A stretch of 6,097 nucleotides of DNA, taken from NCBI GenBank assembly GCA_021807585.1, contig JAKBCQ010000189.1:1-6097 (forward strand), written 5' to 3'. The DNA is from Planctomycetota bacterium (GTDB lineage Bacteria; Planctomycetota; Planctomycetia; Isosphaerales; Isosphaeraceae). The position numbers were made by a program, and so were the translations under genes. Below the pieces are notes generated by a model that worked only from the letters and a program-made list of their open reading frames with translations, searched no databases and was not told where the DNA came from. This document shows positions 1-5,484 of the stretch, in pieces (the first letter of the stretch is position 1; each line of letters opens with the position of its first letter).

Positions 1-170
1 CCCGATCTTATCTTCGGATCTGGTTGATACTCTTTAACGTGAATCTTGAGGGTTCGAATCCCATCGATCGCGGCCTGATTGGCGCGAACGACTTCGTCCA
101 ACGACATCGCATGATCTTGATCGGCCAAATTCAGAATCGCGACGGATGCGAGCAGAACGAGTGACGTCAT
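1..170 (-). CDS. Exported LolA-like hypothetical protein C2, N-terminal fragment
   Basis: This gene runs off the low-coordinate edge, leaving only about 56 codons. From the ATG at 170-168 the product begins MTSLVLLASVAILNLADQDH, a short hydrophobic signal-peptide-like stretch, followed by SLDEVVRANQAAIDG and then IRTLKIHVKEY at residues about 37-47. This 'DEVV...L.I...EY' start matches the same region of C1 at 3732-4886 (TIDEVIQ... LEIVEEY), so I call both the same family. It resembles planctomycete exported proteins loosely likened to LolA/outer-membrane lipoprotein sorting proteins; the function is unknown. The start is uncertain: an in-frame TTG at 182-180 would add MKNA and a positively charged n-region. 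Neither start has a strong ribosome site; the strong GAGGAG is about 43 nt upstream of the ATG, inside an inverted repeat. It follows B2 at a distance of 141 nt and is probably co-oriented in one operon. Confidence 0.6.
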   Translation of the reverse strand, partial: MTSLVLLASVAILNLADQDHAMSLDEVVRANQAAIDGIRTLKIHVKEYQPDPKIRS

Positions 171-207
171 AGCATTCTTCAATCTTCGATGAATCGATGT
201 TGATCGT

Positions 208-244
208 TTCGATCTCCTCAACTAATCGATTCGAGGAGATCGAA
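208..244. repeat. 12-bp perfect inverted repeat with 13-nt loop
   Basis: The arms are 208-219 (ttcgatctcctc) and 233-244 (gaggagatcgaa), a perfect 12-bp match around a 13-nt loop. The repeat lies between the stop of B2 and the start of C2. On the transcribed minus strand the 3' arm carries GAGGAGAT, a Shine-Dalgarno-like word, which would be paired in the hairpin. There is no T-tract after it, so it is not a classical intrinsic terminator. It may act as an mRNA-stabilising or translation-limiting hairpin between the two genes, or as a protein-binding dyad. The role is inference; the symmetry is seen directly. Confidence 0.6.
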
Positions 245-311
245 CGACAGTAATGAGATGAATGATGATCCTGATGCTGGATCGGTTCGAAAATCAACCC
301 GGTCGATCAAG

Positions 312-644
312 TCAACATGCGCACGGCCCTAAATCGGTACCGTAACAGTAACAAGACGATCCTCCTGGCGTGATCCCGTTACATTGATACGTGCTCAACG
401 GACCGCATGTATCATACCAAGCCCCCTTCACGCAAGAACCATAAAAACCGGCGCCTGATGTGACACATGTGTCTGTCCCGAAGTTGTAGGAGCATGTCAA
501 CGATGTTGGGCAAGCAGTCGCAGCCGGGATCGGGCAATAGTAACCAAGATAATCCGCCGACGCCTCTGAGATGAAGAAAAGTCCGATCACGAGAATCGCG
601 ACGACGATATCCCAGTTTTTCTTCAGATTCGTTCGTGTGAACAT
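312..644 (-). CDS. Small Cys-rich secreted protein B2
   Basis: This is a 110-residue protein that I do not recognise by family. The N-terminus has a classical signal peptide: a basic n-region (KK at 8-9), a hydrophobic core at about 13-25 (IVVAILVIGLFFI), and an AxA-type cleavage site after SEASA at residue 30. The mature part has about 80 residues and 11 cysteines, at 37, 45, 51, 60, 71, 80, 88, 98, 100, 108 and 110, and ends in CYC...CAC. The rest is rich in Gly, Ser, Thr and Tyr with almost no charge. Such cysteine density after a Sec signal suggests a disulfide-stabilised extracytoplasmic peptide; a bacteriocin-like or structural role is possible but unproven. The ATG at 644-642 was chosen over an upstream in-frame ATG at 809 because AGGAGGG lies 9 nt upstream and the longer form would overlap A2 and bury the signal peptide. 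It starts 19 nt after the A2 stop, so it is probably co-transcribed. Confidence 0.85.
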   Translation of the reverse strand: MFTRTNLKKNWDIVVAILVIGLFFISEASADYLGYYCPIPAATACPTSLTCSYNFGTDTCVTSGAGFYGSCVKGAWYDTCGPLSTYQCNGITPGGSSCYCYGTDLGPCAC

Positions 645-653
645 GTGAAATAA

Positions 654-660
654 CCCTCCT
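654..660 (-). promoter_or_regulatory. Strong Shine-Dalgarno for B2
   Basis: The minus strand reads AGGAGGG, then 9 nt (TTATTTCAC), then the ATG at 644-642. This near-perfect site decides the B2 start and falls in the short gap after the A2 stop codon. Confidence 0.8.
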
Positions 661-663
661 CGT

Positions 664-1263
664 TCATAGGAAATTGCGTGAAGTGTGAAGGTGATCGATT
701 CCGGATTTTCCAGCAGGAAAACCCACGGTTGATTCCGAATTCTCTGAACCACTCTGTGATTGAGGATCCACGATCCATGTCGTATCGACCGGCGTGTGAT
801 CCAGAACAACGACTTTGGCCCTCGATTGGAATAGGAGATTGCCGGCAGGGTCTAAACCATCCAATTCGATATCAAGTGATCCGCGAAAATCGGGTTCTAT
901 ATTGGGATCAAAAACCACTTCTATCGAAACGGATTCACAGGCGCTCAATCGAACCGGTAAGGATTTGACCATTAGGCACGGACAACTCGTTTTAACGCGA
1001 TCGATGGTGATGGGATCGAAATGGAGATTGCGAATTTTTAACTTGACTGTTATCACATGACCCGAAGTCGAATTCCCCAAAGAGAGTAGTTCAGGATCGA
1101 TCACCAGGTTGCATTGTTGAGCGATCGCATACCGAATTGCAGGCGGAGTGGGGGGGGGGGGTTGCGATCTTGCATCCGATGGAACGCACGCTCCTTGCCA
1201 AAAGGCGGGCAGCATCGCCCAGAGATAACGCCGATGGTTGTTCCTGAAACGGCCGCTTTCCAT
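664..1263 (-). CDS. DUF1573-type (Ig-like) exported protein A2
   Basis: A 199-residue protein if begun at the ATG at 1263-1261, which has GAGG 9 nt upstream; an in-frame ATG at 1284 has no visible ribosome site. The N-terminus is basic (RFRNNHRR) followed by a short apolar run (YLWAMLPAFW) and a Cys at about residue 26, so it is a signal or possible lipoprotein peptide, though the lipobox (QGAC) is poor. A Pro-rich linker at about 34-41 follows, encoded by a run of 12 C. Residues about 50-155 resemble one DUF1573 domain: IRNLHFDPITIDRVKTSCPC, then an 'SVSIEVVFDP...GSLDIEL' pattern. The family usually has a CxC (often SCGCT) at that point; here it is SCPC at about 93-96. The protein is short, since A1 has at least two further domains. 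It precedes B2 by 19 nt. The molecular role is unknown; periplasmic or envelope location is inferred. The domain call rests on pattern, not a search. Confidence 0.75.
   Translation of the reverse strand: MESGRFRNNHRRYLWAMLPAFWQGACVPSDARSQPPPPTPPAIRYAIAQQCNLVIDPELLSLGNSTSGHVITVKLKIRNLHFDPITIDRVKTSCPCLMVKSLPVRLSACESVSIEVVFDPNIEPDFRGSLDIELDGLDPAGNLLFQSRAKVVVLDHTPVDTTWIVDPQSQSGSENSESTVGFPAGKSGIDHLHTSRNFL
1150..1161. repeat. 12-nt G/C homopolymer inside A2
   Basis: Twelve consecutive G on the plus strand read as 12 C on the coding strand and encode four prolines of A2 in frame. Tracts of this length are prone to slipped-strand changes, and a one-base change would frameshift A2 before its DUF1573 domain. 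Confidence 0.9.
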
Positions 1264-1317
1264 CGAAGTCAACCTCAGACCCATGTTGCGGAATCAAGAA
1301 GATCAAATCTTGGGTTC

Positions 1318-1346
1318 ACTCTATCAGGCGCGGAATGCGCCGTCAA
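1318..1346 (-). promoter_or_regulatory. Sigma70-like promoter candidate for the A2-B2-C2 module
   Basis: On the minus strand, TTGACG (1346-1341) is separated by exactly 17 nt from TAGAGT (1323-1318). This is five of six and four of six matches to the -35 and -10 consensus with ideal spacing. Transcription would start near 1311, giving a leader of about 47 nt before the A2 ATG at 1263. It is the best promoter-like match I noticed, and it is placed where a separate unit would have to begin. Planctomycete promoter rules are loosely known, so this stays a candidate. Confidence 0.45.
1327..1341. promoter_or_regulatory. Short dyad in the promoter spacer, possible operator
   Basis: GGCGC, a 5-nt centre, then GCGCC: a perfect 5-bp inverted repeat that fills most of the spacer between the candidate -35 and -10 elements. 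A regulator binding here would meet RNA polymerase directly. The short arms make chance symmetry quite possible. No T-tract follows, so it is not a terminator. Confidence 0.3.
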
Positions 1347-1722
1347 TAACCCTCCTCATTTTTGTTCGCGGAATGTCGAAAGTCGCGATTCGCGCGCAAA
1401 TCCGATCGTTCAATCACCACTTTCCCCATTGCCTGTTCCATTGATAGCTTCGAAATAGCAGCCGAGCGTGAACCTTCTTGAAAAAGTCGGTCTTCATCTG
1501 ATCGCCGCGAGATCGACCCGGCCCACTCGACGACGATATCATTGACCACCCGCATCCGAGTGCGGCCGCCAAGGCTCGATGCTCGATTCGAGGTGAAGCC
1601 ATCGGTTGATCTCGAAGGAAGCGATCGGGAAAGCAACGCCGCAAGCGAGCGACACGATTCATGGATTCTACAACCGACAAAGGAAAGATGCAAGAAGTCG
1701 CCGAACCGTCCACGGGAAAACC

Positions 1723-3660
1723 TCAAGGATCCCGCGCCGATCCGTTGTGAACGGCCTCGTCCGATTCCCGTGAGTTTTCCTGCGATAAATGAGGCAGGCC
1801 CATCTTTCGCCGCGCCGCGTTCGCCTCGTCGAGCGTGATATGATAGATGTAAATCGAATACCCCGCGCGTGCGATCGGCGTGAACGACTGAAAATACGTG
1901 AACGAATCGTGTCTGGGGATCCATCGGAACCCTCCCTCGCCGTCGGGCGCCGAGAACGTGATCCCTCGAAGGTAGCCGACGCTGATCGCGAAATATCCCG
2001 GATGATGCCCGAGTTTTTCCAGTTGTTCTTGGGTGTAAGATTGAGCCGGATCGGGAGCGAGCGGAGGAATCGTAAAATCAACATTCAGGTAAGGCTTGGG
2101 ATCGAGCATATGAAAAAACGCGAGACCAAGCGGCCTCGCCTCGGGATGCTTGATAAGCCATTCCTTCAAATATAACAGATCTTGACCCCAATCGATGTTG
2201 CTATCGACGAGGTGATCGTGACCCCGTTCGGGCCCTCCCGCGGCCTCGTTGAAATACGACATCCAATGCGGCGCGATCGCCAAAGTCGAACCGATCGACC
2301 ATGCGAGCAAACCCGAAACGACCGCTCCGATCGCCCATGTCGACGCGTTGCAATAACGTGCGAGCTTTCCCGCCGAAATCGCCAAAAACGGAAACATCGG
2401 CAAGATGTATCTCATATGATGGTTAAAGCCGATTTGTGAACTCACGAACGCGAGGATCACGATCGCCGGGATGAGCAAGGTCGCCTCGTCGACGGCGCGG
2501 GCCGAGGATCGATCGCGGATGAGCGCGAGAAAAACGCTCGCGACGACGAGAGCGATCGTTCCGATCGGCTCCTTGACCAAAAGCGCATGAACATAGTATC
2601 GATACCAGCCGCGATTGCGCCATTGACCGTCGAGATACGACGGGAAGCCGTTTTCAAAGTCGACGCGTTGCGCGTCGATCCCTTGCAAAAACTCGGCGGG
2701 GAGGGGAAAGGGAACGTTTTCGAGTCGAGTCCCGCGAAATCGATTCTCGCCGGGCGAATGTCGGAATGATATACCCGCGGGTCGACCGCTCAACAATCGG
2801 CTTTGAAACGAGAATTTCCCGAGTGGACGGAAGGCGTCGGCGAAGAAATATCCGAGATTGATAAGATAGAGGCTCATGATGACAATCAAGACCGTTTGAG
2901 CGATGCGCGTCAAGGCTCGTTTGGTGAGGATGTGGAGATTGTCGTCGGCTTTGGGTTGATATCCGGCGAGATGAACGATCGCGATCATCGGCCAAATGAG
3001 GAACAAGACGACGAGGGTGAACTTGGTGAGCAAGGCGATTCCGAGCCCAAGGCCGGCGAAGATAGCCTTGTCAAGGCGCGGGTTGAGGAGGTATTTCCAG
3101 AAGAGGTAGGTTGCGCCGAGCCCCGCGACCGCGGCGGGGACATCGGGGACGACGTGTTGGGAGAAAGCCAGAACGGTCGGGTCGAAGAACCAGAGCGCCG
3201 ACGAGACGAGCCCCGCGGCGGCGCCGTAAAGTTCCTTGCTCCAGCGGAAGATGAGCAATCCGCCCAAGACCGACCAGCCGATTCCCGCGTACCGAGCTTT
3301 TCGGACGAGGCTGAGATAACGATCTCCGTGGAATTTGGCGAAATCGCGACCAACTTCGAAATCGACGCGCGTTCCGGGACTCGCCTGAACGCGATCGAAA
3401 TCGAATCGGGATCGATCGAATAATAAGGGAACGACCGCGATCATCCGAGGCAAGGGAGGGTTGACGCGGTAGAGGCCGAATTCGCCCGTTTTCCAATGGG
3501 AAAGCCCCGCTGGAACGTGCGCCGTCTCGTCGACGACGAGGAATTGCCGGCCGACGCCGTGTATTAAGAGGAATACATGAAAGATCGAGATGATCGCCAA
3601 TATCGTTCGACGATCGAAGATTCGAGTCGCAATCGCAATTTTAGCAAATGGTTTTCGCAC
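1723..3660 (-). CDS. GT39/PMT-like integral membrane glycosyltransferase
   Basis: A 645-residue polytopic membrane protein of the glycosyltransferase family 39 type (PMT/ArnT-like, GT-C fold). Such enzymes move a sugar from a polyprenyl-phosphate donor to a protein or lipid acceptor on the outer face of the cytoplasmic membrane; donor and acceptor cannot be read here. A first membrane helix (about 19-36) is followed by VVDETAH at 42-48, whose Asp-Glu pair fits the catalytic acidic motif in the first external loop of GT39 enzymes, then NPPLPRM at 67-73. Further hydrophobic segments lie at about 125-138, 145-160, 175-190, 199-232, 253-272, 363-381, 394-410, 415-432 and 442-462. The C-terminal domain has YFNEAAGGPERG and DSNIDWGQDL (469-495), hallmarks I associate with bacterial members of this family. 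The start is GTG at 3660-3658 without a clear ribosome site. Its codon use is more GC-rich at third positions than C1. It lies between the two A-B-C modules, 71 nt after C1. Confidence 0.88.
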   Translation of the reverse strand: MRKPFAKIAIATRIFDRRTILAIISIFHVFLLIHGVGRQFLVVDETAHVPAGLSHWKTGEFGLYRVNPPLPRMIAVVPLLFDRSRFDFDRVQASPGTRVDFEVGRDFAKFHGDRYLSLVRKARYAGIGWSVLGGLLIFRWSKELYGAAAGLVSSALWFFDPTVLAFSQHVVPDVPAAVAGLGATYLFWKYLLNPRLDKAIFAGLGLGIALLTKFTLVVLFLIWPMIAIVHLAGYQPKADDNLHILTKRALTRIAQTVLIVIMSLYLINLGYFFADAFRPLGKFSFQSRLLSGRPAGISFRHSPGENRFRGTRLENVPFPLPAEFLQGIDAQRVDFENGFPSYLDGQWRNRGWYRYYVHALLVKEPIGTIALVVASVFLALIRDRSSARAVDEATLLIPAIVILAFVSSQIGFNHHMRYILPMFPFLAISAGKLARYCNASTWAIGAVVSGLLAWSIGSTLAIAPHWMSYFNEAAGGPERGHDHLVDSNIDWGQDLLYLKEWLIKHPEARPLGLAFFHMLDPKPYLNVDFTIPPLAPDPAQSYTQEQLEKLGHHPGYFAISVGYLRGITFSAPDGEGGFRWIPRHDSFTYFQSFTPIARAGYSIYIYHITLDEANAARRKMGLPHLSQENSRESDEAVHNGSARDP

Positions 3661-3662
3661 AG

Positions 3663-3686
3663 ATATATCATTCTATGATTATATAT
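3663..3686. repeat. AT-rich imperfect inverted repeat before the GT39 gene
   Basis: atatatcat (3663-3671) faces atgattatat (3675-3684) around a 3-nt loop with one bulged T. It lies just upstream of the GTG start and overlaps a TATAAT word on the minus strand (3683-3678). It could be an operator or only AT-rich promoter DNA. Confidence 0.35.
3678..3683 (-). promoter_or_regulatory. Possible -10 box for the GT39 gene
   Basis: The minus strand reads TATAAT 17 nt upstream of the GTG start. No good -35 match is found 16-18 nt further up, and transcription from it would leave a leader of about 10 nt. It is weak support for independent transcription of the glycosyltransferase. Confidence 0.25.
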
Positions 3687-3731
3687 GAGATTCAAGATCC
3701 GAGGACCGTCGCCGTACGTTGATTCAGATCT

Positions 3732-4886
3732 TTAACGAAGGCGTTTCCATCGCTTGACGAAATATCGAATGATCAGGAAACAAATCACGACCGCGAGCGT
3801 GGCGATAAACAGAATCAATCCGGTTTTTACTCGATTCACTCCCAAATATGATTGATCCAAATCTTTCCGTCCACCTTGAACGTAGGATTTAAGAATGCCG
3901 CCCGTATTATTCACGACGTAGACGGTGTATCCGTCGGGAATGGGAATGTTCGCGAAAAACGATTTCGGCCGATGCGGATGCAAATCAACGACGGCATAAT
4001 GATGCATACTTGTATTAGATAATAAATACTTTTTCTCTTCAAGAAATCTTTCCCCATCATAAACATCATATTTGCATCTGATGGGAAACCAGATTCCAGT
4101 TTCGATCTCTTTCCATTCGACGGTCGATCCCGACTCCATCGGGCGATTTAGTTCATATTTCGTATAATATCTTTCGGCTTTGATGGGGAGATAGTTTCGT
4201 TCGATCGCCAGCCATAAATACATAACGGATAGCAGCATGTTCGCCGGATTATCCTTATCGTGATCATGGCGCAAACGTTCTTCTATTTTAATTTTGATTG
4301 AATGTAATCCGTCGACAATTTCCTCGTGCTCGACGAATGACTTGGGAACAATATAATTCGATAAATATTCCGCGAGTGTGTTTGTTTTCAAATCCGGATC
4401 TCCGGCGAGAAATTCGGAAAGTTTCACTCGAACCAGCCAATCCGAAGCGAACAAATTCGTATGCGGATATAAATAACCATAGCCATCGTATCTCCCGTCT
4501 CGAATATTGGCGATCGGCTGTCTGTTCACCATGACGGTCTTCGATCCGTCGTATCCGACCAAATCGACGCCCTCGCTTGATGCCCCCGAGATCTCCTTCG
4601 TGAATCGCTTATCCCTCACGTAGTAGAGATTGTCTTGATAAACGCAGTGAGACGTTTCTTCGATGCTTTTCAGCGCGTCGGGCGGAAGGAATTTCGCATC
4701 GAATAGCTTGTAGTGATATTCCTCGACGATCTCAAGGTTTCTATAGAGATTTTCATTCAATCTTACGTTCTGAATCACCTCGTCGATTGTGAACGAGGAT
4801 CGATCGTGATCGATGGATCCCAGGACCGAATGGATCGTCGACATCAAGAATGTGAGATATAAAGTAACCATCGCGCAACCTTTCAT
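3732..4886 (-). CDS. Exported LolA-like protein C1 with C-terminal membrane anchor
   Basis: A 384-residue protein of unknown function. It has an N-terminal signal peptide (hydrophobic about 6-22), a mature start FTIDEVIQ at about 32-39, then LEIVEEY at 51-57. Alternating polar and apolar strands follow, with conserved-looking WLAIERNYLPIKAERYY at 225-241 and WKEIETGIWFP at 258-268; this is the look of the extended beta folds in LolA-like exported proteins. A single membrane helix at about 355-376 is followed by a basic tail (KRWKRLR), so most of the chain would lie outside the cytoplasm, anchored at its C-terminus. It lacks the PEP motif of exosortase substrates. ATG at 4886 gives a Lys in the n-region; an alternative ATG at 4871 has AAAGG 7 nt upstream. 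It begins 33 nt after the distal B1 stop and is likely co-transcribed. Third positions are more AT-rich than in the glycosyltransferase. It shares its N-terminal pattern with C2. Confidence 0.8.
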   Translation of the reverse strand: MKGCAMVTLYLTFLMSTIHSVLGSIDHDRSSFTIDEVIQNVRLNENLYRNLEIVEEYHYKLFDAKFLPPDALKSIEETSHCVYQDNLYYVRDKRFTKEISGASSEGVDLVGYDGSKTVMVNRQPIANIRDGRYDGYGYLYPHTNLFASDWLVRVKLSEFLAGDPDLKTNTLAEYLSNYIVPKSFVEHEEIVDGLHSIKIKIEERLRHDHDKDNPANMLLSVMYLWLAIERNYLPIKAERYYTKYELNRPMESGSTVEWKEIETGIWFPIRCKYDVYDGERFLEEKKYLLSNTSMHHYAVVDLHPHRPKSFFANIPIPDGYTVYVVNNTGGILKSYVQGGRKDLDQSYLGVNRVKTGLILFIATLAVVICFLIIRYFVKRWKRLR

Positions 4887-4919
4887 TCGATAACGATCAG
4901 TAAGAGGTGATGATTTACA

Positions 4920-5408
4920 TTAGGGCGTGCATGTCGCATAGTATGAAGATGATGATCCGGATTTCATTCCTGTTCCATTAGTGCACGGAGGCGAGGAGCA
5001 CGACCCGGTTGACGATACGCAATTCGATGTCCCCCCACCCCATTTGTATCAGGATTGATTGCTTCCACCTGAATTACAGACGTAAGCGGCACTCGTTCCT
5101 GTTTGATTGCAATTCGTCCCTTTATTGTAGGCGCAAGTTTGAGAAAGATACATAGTGCTGCCTAAACACATAATCGACCAACATGCGTTCCCAGCGCATG
5201 TTGTGGAATAGTAGATTTTTGTCAAACAGGCGTTGCACGCAAAACCTGAATTTTTCGGAATATTATTGGGTGTACAAATAGCATTCGAAACCGATCCCGA
5301 TTGACTCTTGCCATTTCGCGCCATGAACGCGAACACTGAAATAACGACGGCGATCGACAATACGATGAAACGAAATACTTTGACGACTGAAAACGTGCCG
5401 TTCGACAT
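4920..5408 (-). pseudogene. Cys-rich secreted protein B1, interrupted by an in-frame TGA
   Basis: The frame opens at ATG 5408 with AAGGAG 7 nt upstream and gives 119 residues before TGA at 5051-5049. A hydrophobic signal or anchor spans about 11-29. The exported part is Gly/Ser/Thr/Asn-rich with Cys at 45, 58, 61, 71, 76, 81, 92, 100 and 111. The same frame then continues without a shift for 42 codons to TAA at 4922-4920. This tail has the same composition and four more Cys (130, 137, 142, 160), in motifs such as TSNCV, GSCSSPPC and YYATCTP. I therefore think the ancestral protein had about 162 residues and carries a single nonsense change (from Trp, Arg or Cys codons). Alternatives are a functional 119-residue form, readthrough, or TGA recoding as selenocysteine, for which I see no convincing downstream SECIS hairpin. 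It is the positional equivalent of B2, between a DUF1573 protein and a C-type protein. Family unknown. Confidence 0.7.
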
Positions 5409-5415
5409 CGACGAT

Positions 5416-5421
5416 CTCCTT
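5416..5421 (-). promoter_or_regulatory. Shine-Dalgarno for B1
   Basis: The minus strand reads AAGGAG, then 7 nt (ATCGTCG), then the ATG at 5408-5406. This supports the B1 start and shows that its translation signal is intact despite the internal stop. Confidence 0.75.
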
Positions 5422-5484
5422 GCTTTGCTATTGATCGATCAGAAATCCGAAACCGAACGAATTAACGTGGATCGATCGGTAAAT

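Larger units (their letters stand above)
1264..1722. other. Intergenic region between the GT39 gene and A2
   Basis: These about 460 bases hold no gene I can support. The minus strand has a 70-codon open frame (1343-1555, ATG start, no ribosome site, unremarkable charged product) and a 27-codon one (1414-1497, ending in YQWNRQWGKW); neither has codon bias or context that makes it convincing. The part nearest A2 holds a promoter candidate and a short dyad. No intrinsic terminator was found after the glycosyltransferase stop at 1723. The region may contain degraded coding sequence, but I cannot name a parent gene. Confidence 0.5.

Noticed and set aside
34..297. 87-codon minus-strand frame rich in Arg, Ser and Asp
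   Set aside because: It overlaps C2, whose frame has a signal peptide and matches C1; the Arg/Ser-rich product is a shadow of GATCGA-rich DNA.
312..809. Longer version of B2 starting at an ATG near 809
   Set aside because: It would overlap A2 by about 145 nt and bury the signal peptide, while the inner ATG has an excellent ribosome site.
1327..1341. GGCGC/GCGCC hairpin as a terminator
   Set aside because: The stem is only 5 bp and no T-tract follows on either strand.
1414..1497. 27-codon minus-strand frame beginning MKTDFFKKVHARLLF
   Set aside because: It looks slightly peptide-like but has no ribosome site or supporting context; it is only mentioned under the intergenic entry.
1343..1924. 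193-codon minus-strand frame overlapping the end of the glycosyltransferase, including a 70-codon part at 1343-1555
   Set aside because: The upper part is a shadow of the glycosyltransferase; the lower part has no ribosome site, no codon preference and no recognisable motif.
2803..3423. 206-codon plus-strand frame rich in Glu, Asp and Arg
   Set aside because: It lies wholly antisense to the clear glycosyltransferase gene, has no ribosome site, and has the biased charge typical of an antisense shadow.
5010..5030. SECIS-like hairpin after the TGA of B1
   Set aside because: The stem needs two bulges and lacks a clear conserved loop; too weak to claim selenocysteine insertion.
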